In this document: in pieces, positions 23,201 through 35,932 of the stretch | How the letters are laid out: each line of letters starts with the position of its first letter | How positions within the stretch are numbered: the stretch's first letter is position 1 | DNA from: Juglans regia | Taxonomy: Eukaryota > Streptophyta > Magnoliopsida > Fagales > Juglandaceae | Assembly (NCBI RefSeq): GCF_001411555.2 | Contig: NC_049915.1 | Location: 18,738,640 to 18,802,639, forward strand | Direction of reading: 5' to 3' | DNA length: 64,000 bases | The notes under the pieces: generated by a model | Seen by the model: the letters and a program-made list of their open reading frames with translations, nothing else | What the model was told of the DNA's origin: nothing | Databases searched by the model: none | Position numbers and translations under genes: made by a program

Positions 23201-26200
23201 CTAATTGAGAGGATGTTGGTTAAACGGATGATGAATAACATCTTAATTTCATTTGTATTTCCGAAATTACATTTGTAACGATGACATGTGCATACTTCCA
23301 ATTTGAATCTTCCGGAAGCAAGCTTATTAATTGTTTTTTTTCTGTCAAGTGAAACCTCAAATGCCTCCTCTCATGTATATATAGGTACTGGGAGCATATG
23401 AGTGGTCGGGATGTAATCCATTACCCCCGGAGTTCTGGCTTCTTCCTAATTTCATCCCCCTTAATCCAGGTTAATTTTTGTGACTCTAGATTGTTTTCAG
23501 AAAATTTCTCAACTCATCTCATCTTATCTAATCTAATAATTACAATTTTCTCATATTTCTATACAAAATAAAATATACAATTCAACTTTTTTAAATTCTT
23601 AAATAAAAATAATATTAAAAATATATATATTTTAACAATATTATTTTATTCAACTTTCAATTTTTATCTCAATTCATCTCATATGTTAAAATAAATGAGG
23701 TCAGCCTTATTTGCTTTCACTCTTTCTTCGTTTTAAAAAAACTTGCACCTTAATTGTATGAAAAATGCAGGCAAAATGCTATGCTATGCTCGCATAGCTT
23801 ACATGCCCATGTCTTACTTATATGGAAGGAGGTTTGTCGGCCCAATCACTGAGTTAGTTTATTCGCTAAGAAAAGAGTTATACAACGAGCCTTACAACCT
23901 AGTTAACTGGAATAAAGCCAGGAACACAGTTGCGAAGGTTAGTACGGAGTGTCAAATTTGACGACTCTCAAAAGTCTCTGTTTCAACAAGCGAAGGGTTT
24001 CTTCCGCCATAATTGAGGAGTTATCTATCAATAAAACTATATATCTTTTAATTGTATGAGAACTATAAAAACTCATTCAAAGTGCTATCGATCATAATAT
24101 AGGAGGATCTGTACGATCCACATCCTCTGATACAAGATTTGGCTTGGGGTTTTCTTCACCATGTAACCGAACCTCTTCTGAAGCGTTGGCCCTTTTCAAT
24201 GTTCAGAGAGAAGGCACTAAAAGCTGCCATTGGTCATGTTCGTTTTGAGGACGAGGCCAGCAGATATCTATGCATTGGATGCGTTGAAAAGGTAAATATA
24301 TATTAATCTCGCGTACACTTCATCAATTCAATCAATACGAAAAGACATTTTCTAGACCAAAAAATTTTATGCATGTGTTATCAGAGAACTATATAAATTA
24401 CTTTGTAAAGTTAAATACTTTCTTTTGAAAGGTGATGTGTTTGATGGCCCGTTGGGTTGAAGATCCAAATTCGGAGGCATACAAGCTTCATTTAGCCAGA
24501 CTTCCAGACTACTATTGGGTTGGAGAAGATGGCTTAAAAATTCAGGTAATATTTAAACCATTACACAACACTCAAGCCTAAAGAACCAAAACTTTTGATT
24601 CATTTGAAGATCAGAAATGCTATTTGTAGTTTTACGGTGTGCAAGTTTTGCATACTTAATTTCTTTAAAAAAAATGATTATTTTCTCATATGTTACAGAT
24701 ACCCACTTTTCAAAGAGAATGTGTATGACTTGCACACCCTAAAATTATATTTAGCATATTACCTTTTGAAGATTTTATCTTCTACTCGAAATGTAAGGAA
24801 TGATGCCAGACATGGGGTGATGCAGGGTTTGGGATGTCAAACGTGGGTTGCTGTTTTTGCTATTCAAGCTATTCTGGCTTGTAATCTAAATGAGGAGTAC
24901 GGCCAAACTCTGTGTAAAGCACACGATTTTATAAAGGCTTCACAGGTTAGAATATTTTTCAAAATATACATTTTTTTTCAAAAAGCAGACGGTACCTAAT
25001 TTTATTGATAACACTCTCCTGTAGAAATCGAATATCATACTTTAAAAAAGTCATAGGGTCACAAAAAAATTCCAAACCTAAAACCCATCACTTATATATG
25101 CAATTGCATTATAAAACTGTACAAGAAAAAGCAATTATAGGCTAAAACAAAATAATCAAACTATATGCCTAAATTTTATATTCCCCTAAGCATCCCTAGC
25201 TAGCATGGTTTTATGGATATAATCTTTTTAACTTGATCATAGTTTTTTTTTTTTTTTCCAGGTCCAGGATGACCCTTCAGGGGACTTCAAAGCTATGCAC
25301 AGGCACATGTCCAAAGGATCATGGACACTCTCAATGCCAGACTATGGATGGCAAGTCTCTGATGTCACAGCAGAAGGGTTGAAGGTAATGCCTCATTGCT
25401 ATCTAAATACATTCCTACAAAAATGCCACATTCATTCTAATCTACTGCAGGTTTCACTCTTGTTATCACAAATGTCCACCGACCTTGTTGGGGAAAAAAT
25501 GGAGAATCAACGGTTTTATGATGCCGTGAATGTCATTCTTTCTCTACAAGTAAAGACTCAGCTCACGTTTTCTGTATTTTTTTTACTCATTTTCATCTTT
25601 AAAAGGCTTCACCTGATGAGTAATCGACTTTCTTTGAATTGCCACTACAGAGGAAAAATGGTGGTTATTCAGCATGGGAGCCTCAGAGAGCATCCCCATG
25701 GATGCACGTAAGCCTTCTGATAAAACGCCAGAAGTGTGTTCATAAAAAAACTAGGATAAGAAATCATTGTGCTAAATCTGCACTAACAAACTTAAATTTT
25801 GTATATATTTTTTGCAGAAATACAACCCCACAGAGGTCTTTGAGGATTCTCTCTTTGAGGGAGAGTAAGATGCATGAGATAACTTCATCCAACTGCAATT
25901 TCCACAGAATTTGTCGTATTTTCTTCCTAGCTAACTAACAGCAGAAATATTGTCACCTTTATAGGTATGTAGAGTGCACTTCGTCAGCACTTCAAGCTCT
26001 TGCACTCTTCAGGAAACTCCATCCCAAGCACCGAAGGACAGAGATAGACAGTAGCATTTCCATGTCGGCTCAATACATTCTAGACTTACAAGAACCTGAT
26101 GGATCATGGTAATTAATCATACATTTTTCGCAAATTATATTTCTCTATACTTGTACTCAAAACAAAAAAACTACCCTATTATATGTATATATATATATAT

Positions 26201-27288
26201 ATTATATATATATATGAAGTACTGACTCTTTAAGCAAGTAAACAGGTATGGAAATTGGGGGATTTGCTACACCTATGGTACATGGTTTGGTGTAACAGGT
26301 TTGGTTGCTTGTGGAAGAAACTACAAAAATTGTGCAGCATTACGAAAAGCTTGTCATTTTTTGATATCAAAGCAGTTACCAAATGGTGGATGGGGAGAGA
26401 GTTACCTATCATGCAACAACAAGGTATGTATATATGATTTTATGAACAACCTGTTTCAAATCAAGCCACAAAAAAAAAAAAAAGGATAAGAGTAAAACCA
26501 AGTTTATTTAATGTGAAACAGGTGTGGACGAATATAGAAGGCAACCGAGAACATGTTGTCCAAACTGCATGGGCTGTGTTAACACTCATTGACGCAGGAC
26601 AGGTTATAACCAAGCCTATAATTTTCTCCTCGATGATCAGTTTTACATTAAAAAGTAAAATTCTTTCTTGAAAGATCAAGGAACAATATCAGTACACCAT
26701 AAAGACCACTTCGAGTATATGAAATTATCAGCACAAAAAGTTCAGATTTTTTCTTTCTTTTAAATAAATGTCAATAGAGTTTGATCAAGTATTGGATCTG
26801 CTAAAAATATAATACAAATAATTAAATCTATCTCTTTTCATTCGTTTAAATTTTTGAAATAAGTAGTAATTTCACATTATATCAGAGTAGACTTTTACTC
26901 TTGGAAAAAAAAAAATATTTACATGACCATTTTGTGTAGATTGTGAATATTTATTAATTATTAAAATTCAGGCTGAGATAGATCCAACACCAATTCATCG
27001 TGGAGTAAGGGTATTGATCAATTCGCAAACTGAAGATGGCGATTTCCCTCAACAGGTATTAATATTTATTTCATGTTTATATATTTAAAATTAATTCAGC
27101 TTAATTTAATTAACTGTTTTTAACTCTGTGTTCCTTTTTTTATTTCATTATGTTTTGTAATGGACGTGCAGGAAATTACAGGGATGTCTTTTAGGTATTG
27201 TGGACTACACTACGCGGCATTTAGAGACTTTTTTCCCTTATGGGCTCTTGGGGAATACCGAAACCGAGTTCTACTACAGCTTGCATAA
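20276..27288 (+). CDS. Oxidosqualene cyclase copy 2 (triterpene synthase), intact
   Basis: Cyclises 2,3-oxidosqualene to a triterpene or sterol skeleton; family members are ER-associated. Exons: 20276-20470, 20692-20877, 21076-21165, 21267-21464, 23385-23469, 23771-23937, 24103-24291, 24432-24545, 24826-24945, 25262-25384, 25451-25549, 25651-25707, 25818-25864, 25965-26108, 26246-26423, 26522-26602, 26972-27055, 27172-27288. These total 2274 nt, or 757 aa, with GT-AG introns and no stop, the usual OSC length. Motifs: start [12 protein letters not shown]-type repeats (QNEDGGW near 157, QEPDGSW near 600, QLPNGGW near 645); [11 protein letters not shown] with the catalytic Asp at 482; VECTSS near 560. 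Unusual: DVTAE instead of DCTAE, and MLCYAR (254-259) instead of MWCYCR/MLCYCR. Product unknown; the Leu at 255 is lupeol-synthase-like. Confidence 0.92.
22125..22471. repeat. MITE with GGCCTTGTTTGG ends in intron 4 of copy 2
   Basis: Same insertion as in copies 1 and 1b, slightly diverged. Absent from copy 3. Confidence 0.65.
22499..23203. repeat. hAT-type MITE in intron 4 of copy 2
   Basis: Begins TAGGGGTATAAC and ends TTTACACCCCTA. The flanks are GTTGAGAG (22491-22498) and ATTGAGAG (23204-23211). Same insertion as in copies 1 and 1b, with an extended (AT)n near 23013-23032. Confidence 0.85.
23495..23705. repeat. MITE-like AT-rich insertion in intron 5 of copy 2
   Basis: A stretch with CAACTCATCTCATCTTATC at one side and AATTCATCTCATATGTT at the other, of the same general type as the TTTGGATT/GATGAGAT MITEs. 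Copy 3 has a much shorter intron 5 (44734-44816) without it. Copy 1 keeps part of it (about 6690-6790), where its deletion begins. Confidence 0.4.
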
Positions 27289-27442
27289 TATTAATTAATA
27301 TACCTGCTTGAAAGATCATAAAGCAAGAAAGGTATAATGTATTTATGCTGAGTACTTGCCAAGAAAATATAAACATTTCTGATCTAGTAGATCTACTACG
27401 TACATGAGCTTGAAATTAATAAGGTCATGTAAAATATGTGAT

Positions 27443-27448
27443 AATAAA
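27443..27448 (+). terminator. Candidate poly(A) signal, copy 2
   Basis: AATAAA about 155 bases after the stop codon. No closer perfect AATAAA is present. The use of this site is not shown by sequence. Confidence 0.35.
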
Positions 27449-27791
27449 TGCAGTTTCTTGTGTGGGCATTCCATGCAGCCTAAAACATGTCAAATTATAT
27501 TAATTAATATATGGAAAATGATAGGGATACCGATAATGGTGTCCTCGATCATTTCGACCGATACTGTAATTTTTTTTAATTAAGGAATTTTTGATCTCGT
27601 CTGATCCAATTATAAAGCTCTAACATGTACAGCACTGATAAACTCTCTAGCAATAATCCAAGAATATGTTGATTCAACTATCATTAATATGGTACTGAAC
27701 TGTGTATATAACTTCATTTTGGTATTTTTAAGTTTAAAAAATGTATTGCCTTTTTTAATTAATCAAAAATATTATTTTATAACTACTAAGT

Positions 27792-28598
27792 TATCCAGCT
27801 GTTTACTATATTTATAATTTTTATTTTATTGTATAAGTTTTTTAATTTGTTTTTATTTTTTAATTCTTCTTTTTAAATTCTTTTACCTTTTATGTGATTT
27901 TTTATTCCATTTTACATTTCTTTAATGTTTTAAGTCCGTGGCGCAGACATGCATGGCTGACCTGTCAAATGCAATGTGTCAAACTGTTATTCATGCTGAT
28001 GTGCCGTTTCTAGCCATTTATATCGTCTGTATAATATAAATTATAAACTAAATTAATGGGAATGCACATTTTTCATATAATTTTCAAAACAACACTACAA
28101 AATAAAACATCATTATATATGGAGATATCACTCAAATTAGATTATTAGGACATTAATCCCAATAGTAATTACAAAGCCATATGTCACGTGATCAACATTA
28201 ATTTGGCTTGCAAGTAAAAGCTCCATGGGACAAAAGGGTTCACTACAACAAATTTTAGTTTTAGGGACGAACTGAATTTCGTCTCTAAAAGTAATTATCG
28301 GAGACAAAATAATTGCATCTCTATCAACCTAATAACAGAAGCTGCACATCCAAAAAATACCAAGCTGCACAATCCACATCAGCAGCTCAAGAAGATTCCA
28401 AAATTATCTCTTTTTTGTATTTTACTAAATCTATTGTAATAAACTAATATTCTCTATTCTGCTTTTTGCTCATCAAGCACTCACGACACCTGTGCCTATA
28501 TAAACAATGCATGGCTCCTATAATCGTATGCTAAAATATACAGTTTATCAATTTTCAGGAAAATGCTCTCTCTCTTTATTTTAACATGGTATCAGAGC
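27792..28598 (+). mobile_element. Copia-type LTR remnant with primer-binding site
   Basis: The LTR ends at 28586 in TTATTTTAACA and is followed at once by TGGTATCAGAGC (28587-28598), the initiator-Met tRNA primer-binding site typical of plant Ty1/copia elements. A TATA box (CCTATATAAAC, about 28495-28505) lies 80-90 bases before the LTR end. The 5' edge of the LTR is uncertain; copy 2 flank homology with copy 1b ends at about 27791. Only about 50 bases of internal region remain before LINE A sequence starts near 28650, so no gag-pol is left. A 66-base scrap of the same LTR is at 11317-11382. Confidence 0.65.
28241..28325 (+). repeat. CACTA-type terminus
   Basis: CACTACAACAAATTTTAG followed by TTTTAGGGACGAA and GTCTCTAAAAG, resembling the terminal and subterminal sequence of a short CACTA-type element nested in or beside the LTR. 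The opposite end is not identified nearby. Confidence 0.4.
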
Positions 28599-28649
28599 TG
28601 CAAGACTAGCAGTCTCTCTGATCCTTCTTTTTTTTGTATATTCAGGAAA

Positions 28650-31340
28650 ATGCCTATCGAGAGTAGCCTCATTTTCCAGCCACTCACTTTTTCATTGATC
28701 TTATTTATTAGTTCCTCTAGATGCCTTACGGTTAGTTTACTGCTTACTATATTCATCCCCAAATATTTAAATGGAAAACAACTTTCTCCGAAACCCGTGA
28801 TTTTAAGGACTTCTCTTCTTCTGGCTGGCGTGAAGTGCTTTGAAAAAAAGATGGCGGACTTCTCTTTGTTAACTTTCTGCCCTGACCACTTTTCATACAA
28901 TTCCAAGAAAAAACCAGAGCTTTTATCAACCTCTTTGCTCCGTTAGTGAATATCACAATGTCATCTGCATATAATAAATGAGAATTAAAGGCGTACCTCT
29001 AGCTTGAGAAAAACCTCCAATTGTCCCACTCTCATACTTTTTCTTTGATAATTTGGTGAAGACTTCCCCTCCATCAATATAAATAAATATGGCGATAGGG
29101 GATCCTCTTGTCAAAGTCCTCTTTCCCCCTTAAAAAAACCTTTAACAATTTCATTCAGGAGAATGGAATACCACGACGTCGTAATACACGTCTTGATCAA
29201 CTCACAAACCTCTTCAGAAAATTTGAAGGATGCCAAAACATGTAACAAAAAATTCCAGTTCACACGATCATATGCTTTGGACATGTCCACTTTCAACATC
29301 ACATTTCCACCATTTGACTTTTTATGTATTGCATGGGCCATTTCTTGAGTCAAGCTAATGTTTTCAAATATACTTCTATTGGGGATGAAGGCATTCATGT
29401 GAGATCACTCTCGGCAATAAATGTGTAACTCGTGCTACAATAATTTTAGAGCATATTTTATAAATCACAGCACGTAGACTTATGGGCCGAAATTTATTGA
29501 ATCCAGTCGATTGATGTACCTTCGAAATAAGGGCCACATAGGACGCTGTGTAGAGCCTTGGTAATCGTTTTGCTACAAAAAATTCTGTAATGACATCCAT
29601 CATATCATGTTGTAGAATTTCCCAACATTCTCTAAAAAAGCCCGAACCAAATCCATTTGGTCCCAGACTACTCTGCACGGGAATGTAGAAAAGAGCTTGT
29701 CGAACTTCTTCTACTGCTAGGTGCTTTGTAATATTTTTATTTTCTTCATCCATAATCACGTTATCAATTATTGGCCTCAACTCCAGTAGCTCCACCTCAT
29801 ACCTGTAACTCAAAAATTCTTGAAAATAACTGAATGCACCTTCATGAACCGCCTTTGGAGAGTCAAGAGAGCTTCCATCCGTATTGGTCATTTTTCTAAC
29901 TTGATTTTGCTGCCTTCTCTTCAATACCGAATGGAAAAAGCATGTGTTGTTATCTCCTTCATTTAGCCATTTGATTTTTTCCTTTTGCGCAAGCATGGTT
30001 TCCTCTCTTTTCTTCCATGATTCCAACTCAATTTTTGAGACAAGTAAGTCCTTCTCCACCGCTTCTAAATACTCTTCTTGGAGGAGAGAATCAAGTAATT
30101 CAATCCTCTGCTCTAGATCATGAACCAGAACTTCAACATGGCCAAAAACTTCCTTATTCCTTGTTTTAAACGTATGTCTCATGCGCTTCAATTTGAAGGC
30201 CAAATTCTCCAAACCACTACCATGTCTTTCCTCCTCTCAACACTTTTTGATACATGGAATAAATTCTTTATGCTCCACCCACATTTGTTGAAATCGAAAA
30301 AGAGATGGTCCATACCTCTGAAAATTATGCTCACAAGAAACTATCATATGCGAGTGGTCCGAGGTGTTGCGCCCCAAGTACCTTAGCAATGTTTGCGGAA
30401 GCAAGTCTAAGAACTTTACATTAAAAAAAGCTCGATCCAGTCGAGCCCAGCTCCTTGTAGCACCTTCTTGCCCATTACACCAAGTTAACATTTTCCTTTG
30501 GAAATTAATTTCAAGTAATCCACACCCATTGATGCAGGTATTGTACTCCTCCACCGCTATCAATGGCCGAGAGGCACCCCCTTTCACTCATCATCATTTC
30601 TAATTAAATTGAAATCTCCTAAAATCATCCAAGGTAAATTCGACTGCACTTCCTCTTCTAGAGTTTGGTAGACGTTTGGAAGATGCTTGTAAGAGAACAT
30701 AACCCAAACTGGAGCATCCTCCCCCATTGCAAATTTGGTTCCCCGCAATAGAGGTTTCGTAACATCCAACGTAATATGGACTCGCATAAACTCTCCCCAA
30801 GCCAACTCTCCCTCATCCAAGTCCACTTCCTCAACCCTACCTATTTTTGAACCAACCCTCTTTCCCACATAAGTATTTCTTGCCCTGATTGGGAGATCAT
30901 GGAGCCTGACCTAAAATTGAGTCTCAGAAATTTGAATAGCTTCAGCCTGTTGACTGCCATCCACCTCCTTCATCAACACCAAATGCTTATCAAAAGACCA
31001 AGGGCCTTCACGCACCACCTTCTCCTTATCTTGGAGACGTCCAAATTCAACCAACAACAGAGATGAATTAGGATCGTGAAACCGGACACTCTTGACTAGT
31101 TGCCATGCCTTCCTCTTCGTTGATTTAAACTCATCCCTATTGAAATGCTTCTCAATAAACAAAGACATTACCAAACACTTACCACCCCGCAGATTCACTT
31201 CCTCCAACTTTTCCACCTCCACCACAACTTCATCCTTTTCATTTTTCGTCAACGAGAGACGCTTATACAACTCTTGCAAATCACTCTCCATGCTTCTAGC
31301 AAAAAAACCCCACCCAGAAAGGTAAAAAAATTTAATCCTG
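28650..31340 (-). pseudogene. LINE A: ORF1/ORF2 fragments, doubly deleted
   Basis: Plant L1-type LINE, minus strand. 30911-31291 encodes the N-terminal part of ORF1 with DUF4283-like sequence (LVEFGRLQDKEKVVREGPWSFDKHLVLM). 30584-30868 passes from more ORF1 sequence (MRVHITLDVTKPLLRG) directly into the endonuclease region (WMILGDFNLIRND), so the ORF1 zinc knuckle and the start of the endonuclease are deleted. 30237-30587 continues the endonuclease (SWARLDRAFF, TSDHSHM). 29376-30212 and 29111-29398 encode reverse transcriptase (FRPISLRAV, AFIPNRSIFENI, VDMSKAYDRVNW). 28592-28906 holds the thumb and stops at MRLLSIG near 28650. Frameshifts break it throughout. Loss of the 3' half is unlike ordinary 5' truncation and implies a later rearrangement. 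Confidence 0.85.
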
Positions 31341-31756
31341 CAAAAATGCAGTGAAACCCACCTCCACTCTCACCCAAGAAACCCAGAGAGAAAGAGAGGA
31401 ATTTCTCTTAGCTATGTATGTTTTTAAGACTTGTATTATTTTTATACGTACAGTTCAAATATTAGTTGTTACGTACTTTTTTTTTTTTGATGAAGAGCCG
31501 AGAATCACCTGTCCACGAGTGATCCCGTCCCGATTATATTAATAAACCCTCACTTATGGCGCAGGAAAACCGTGATTATATACCAATACCTGGCGTTACA
31601 ATATAAAAATTTGAAACCAGATATTAAAAAAAAACCTAGTATATCTAGAGAAAATTACATAAACAACCTCCTCACCTGGAAAAAAACCATTAGCACAACA
31701 AACATATACAATAAAATCTAACCAAACCAACACAACAACCAAATAGAACCAGATTC

Positions 31757-34700
31757 TTAATTCTGACAGCACCTCAAAGAAGGTAACCCAAGTTTATCCA
31801 ACCGAAGTAAACCTCGAGGGACCCTAGGCAATTCTCCAGCTATATTCCAATCCATATTAAGACCAGCTGCCCCACTCCGAGCCAACCAGTCAGCAACTTT
31901 ATTACCTTCCCTATAAACATGTCTAACTGTGCAAACCATCGAATCCATAAGAGCAAGAGTATCCTCCCAGAAGTCTTCCAAATACCATATGCCACATCTT
32001 CGCCTATTCCACCAAGAGATTACCACTTGAGAGTCTAATTCTATTTCCACAAAAATCATCCCTAGATTTTTACAAGCTTTAAGACCCTGCAGCAATGCTA
32101 ACAATTCAGCTCTATTATTGGAACCAAAACCAATATAAGAATTAAAAGCATGAACCAAGTGACCCTGATCATTTCCAATAGTACCACCCACCCCCGAAGG
32201 TCCTGGATTTCCTAGACTACTACCATCTGTATTCAATTTAAACCATCCTGGAGCAGGTTTTTTCCAAGTCACAATTTTAATAAACTGCCTCACGGGGGCT
32301 TTAGAAGGAATATGCAAAGCATGTAAAATCTGAAGATCATACATAGAACATTTTTTTACCTTTTTCATATCATGGCTACAAGAGCTCATCTAATTTTTTA
32401 TCATTTGCCAAACCGCACTAACAGATTGAATCCGCCCCTCCATACAGGCAGTGCATCTTCTACGCCAAAGATGCCAACTAATAATCGACGGAAGTAACCC
32501 CACAAGAATCCCCACTTGAGAATCAGTTGACGCACGTCTTAACCAAGCCGTCACTGTCTCCATCCAAGTATGACCAAGAGGTAAACCAAAAATATTAGCA
32601 CAATAACACCATATATTAAATGCAAACTCTCCTCCAAACAAAACATGGTTTTAGTCCTCATACTTACCTTCTTCACAGCAATCACAACGAGAGACAATCG
32701 GGACCCCAATCATTCTAAGACTATCATCAACACTCAAAACTATGTTCCATGCCCTCCACATAAAAACCAAAATTTTAAGAGGCAACAGCCAATGCCATAT
32801 CCATGGATGCCAATCCAAAGTAGAACCTCTAATTCTAATACAATCCCATGCTGATTTAGTGGAAAAATTTCCACTCTCATGTTTATTCCAGATTAACACA
32901 TCCGAACCCTCCTTACAACCGGCCAAAGCTTCAACAATATCATCAACATTCTCTTGACCAACTAAAGAAATCAAAAGGTCCATATCCCAACTATTATTCA
33001 GCATACACTCCTTTACTGTAATCCGCAGATTCCCCACCATCTGGACCTCCTCCAATAAAGGACCCCTATCTTTCCATTTATCATACTAGAAAAAAATATT
33101 CCCCTCCCTCACTTTCCATCTTGAATTATTAAGCACATCAGGAATACTCTTCATAATCATTTTCCAAAATCTAGAACCTTTTTTAGTATCAATGAAAGAC
33201 CAAGGAGAAGATCCCACATATTTTCCTTCAAAAAAATTTGTCCATAAGGATTTACCCTGAATTAAATTCCATGCAAGCCGCATATGCAATGCTTTTTGCA
33301 TGTCCTCTAATTTACGCAATCCTAGGCCCCCTTCCTTTTCTGGCTTACAAATATTTTCCCACGACACCCACTTTTTTTTACTTTTACCATTAACCTCCCC
33401 CAAAAAAAATGTACTCATCATACGATTTAGAGCTTTAATAATTGATTGAGGAACTTGCAAAACAGCAAATAAATGTACAGCCATACTAGAAAGCACGTGC
33501 CGAAGAAGTATTAGACGGCCACCTGATGAAAGTATCTTCATTTTCCAACCACTAATTTTTTTCCAAACTTTGTTAACCATTTCCTCCAAATGCACATGCT
33601 TTAAACGTCCCAATACAATCAGAACCCCTAGATATTTAAAGGGAAATGAACCTTCTGAGAACCCTGTCAGTCTATTTAGGGCTCTCTTACGAGCAACAGA
33701 AATTTTTGAAGAAAAATATATGGCTGTTTTCTCTTTATTAATCATCTGACACGACCATGCTTCATACTTTTCAAAAACCAACAAAAGTTCCTTAACAGAT
33801 TTTTTTGCCCCATTCAAAAAAATCACAATATCATCTGCGTACATAAGGTGTGAGATCTGAGGAGTACCTCTAGGTTGGGAGAAATTACCAATCTTATGTG
33901 ATGACACACTCTGTTTCAAAAGACTAGAAAGGACTTCCTGAATAATAATAAAAAGATAAGGCGATAATGGGTCCCCCTGACGTAACCCACGACCACCTTG
34001 AAAGAAACCTCTCATCGTTCCATTAAGCAAAACAGAATACCAAATATTCGAAATGCAAGCACGGATTAAATCACAAAAAGAAGGAGAGAATCCAAAACAG
34101 CGAAAAACCTCCAACAAAAAATTCCAATCTACTCGATCGTATGCTTCAGCCATATCGACTTTAATCATAATATTTCCTCCATGAGTGTCCTTATTCAAGG
34201 AATGAACCATTTCCTGAGTAATACTAATATTCTCAAAAATATTCCTCCCAGGTATAAAGGCTCCTTGTTCAAGAGATATTAATTTGGGAAGATAATTTGC
34301 CAAACGATTTACTATAATTTTTGAACAAATTTTATAAAAAACCGAACACAGACTTATAGGCCTAAATTTGTCAAAACCAGTAGGCACATCTGTCTTCGGA
34401 ATTAGCACAATAAAAGAAGCCAAAAAGAACCTCGGAAGCTTTTTGAAAATAAAAAATTCAGAAACGGCTGCGAACACATCCATCTTAATCACCTCCCAAC
34501 AAGTTTTAAAAAAACCTGCTCCAAAACCATCTAGCCCAGGAGAACTGTTTATAGGAATCGAAGAAAGAGCCTCCTTTACTTCATCCAATGAACGGGTACG
34601 ACAAAGACATGTACAATCCTCAACATCAATAACTGATGAAATCAAATATGATAAATCCGGAAGTACTCGTGACTGGTTAGTATTTTTAAGAAAATCCGCA

Positions 34701-35890
34701 AAATACTCAACAGCTCTATTATGAATTTCTTCTGGCGAGTTAAACTCTACCCCATCCGGAGTTCTCATCCCTTTGATTCTTTTACGTCGTTTATTAGCTA
34801 ACCATACATGAAAAAATTTTGAATTACGATCACCTTCCATATTCCATTTTATTTTAGCCATTTGAGCTAATCTGATATCTTCCCAACGTCTCCAAGAATT
34901 TAATTCATCCAAAACCAGCACAAGCTCCCTCTCGGCATCAATATCCCACTCACTTTGCAAACAACCTTCCAGACCCTCAACCTTCGCTTCCAAAGATTCA
35001 ATATGGGTATTAGTCCTACCAAACACTCGCTTATTCCATTCACGAAGAGCCACTTTCACCTTTTTAAGCTTACAAGCAAGAATGACAAGCCCCGTCCCAA
35101 TCACCGGCACATCCCACACCTGCTTTATAAAACCAATAAATTCTGGATGCTCAACCCACATTTGCTGAAATCTAAATGGAGGAGGACCATAGGAATAAGT
35201 ATCCTTAAAAAATTCAACCAACATAGGGCAATGGTCCGAAGTCGTCCTTGATAAGTACGAACAAGACGTCGTAGGGAACAAAGACAATAAATTTGCATCC
35301 AATAAAACACGATCTAGCTTCGCCCAAGCTCTAGCTAAACCACTCTGGCCATTACACCAAGAAAAATTACTACCTTGAGCACTTAAATCAATTAAACCAC
35401 CCTCATGGATCCATTGGTTAAAATCATCCATCGCCGCTATTGGCCTAGGACGACCACCCCGTCTTTCCAAATTTGTACGAATAATATTAAAATCGCCAGC
35501 AAACAAACAAGGATCATTATTCATACTATTCCACCTCAAATCCTCTCATAGAACCCGCCTATCCATCATATTACACTTTGCATAAATAAAATTACCCAAA
35601 AATTGAAATTGACCCTCAACTATCCTTAGAGACAAAAACTGTGAGGTCATCCGCATAATCTGTACATTTAAATCATTCATCCACAAGACCCATATTTTCC
35701 CACCAACTTCTTCATTAGAAATTACATTATCAAAATGAAGAGTCTACATGTATGATTGAGCTTTAACAAAATTCTGGAAAGGCTCCATTAAAACAATCAT
35801 CTTGCAATTCAACTTTCTTTGCAGTATTTTTAAACGACCTATAGAGGAACCTAGTCCCCTAATATTCCACACCAAAATAGAACCTATCAT
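31757..35890 (-). pseudogene. LINE B ORF2 (endonuclease-RT-RNase H), five nonsense codons
   Basis: A single frame of 1378 codons from ATG at 35890 with no frameshift but stops at 35744-35746 (TAG), 35546-35548 (TGA), 33086-33088 (TAG), 32651-32653 (TAA) and 32390-32392 (TAG). The order is: APE-type endonuclease (LVWNIRGLG, LFAGDFNIIRT, TTSDHCPM), then reverse transcriptase (FRPISLCSV, GAFIPGRNIFENI, VDMAEAYDRVDW, GLRQGDPLSPYLFI, LMYADDIVIF), then zf-RVT (VSRCDCCEEG), then RNase H (KLNTDGSSLGNPG, NNRAELLALLQG, VEIELDSQVVISW). All RT catalytic aspartates are present. ORF2 begins 42 nt after the ORF1 stop, in the same frame but with further stops between. A recent, inactivated insertion. Confidence 0.9.
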
Positions 35891-35932
35891 AGGGACAATT
35901 TTGTGGCTCAAGTAATCACTCGATTAGAACTC

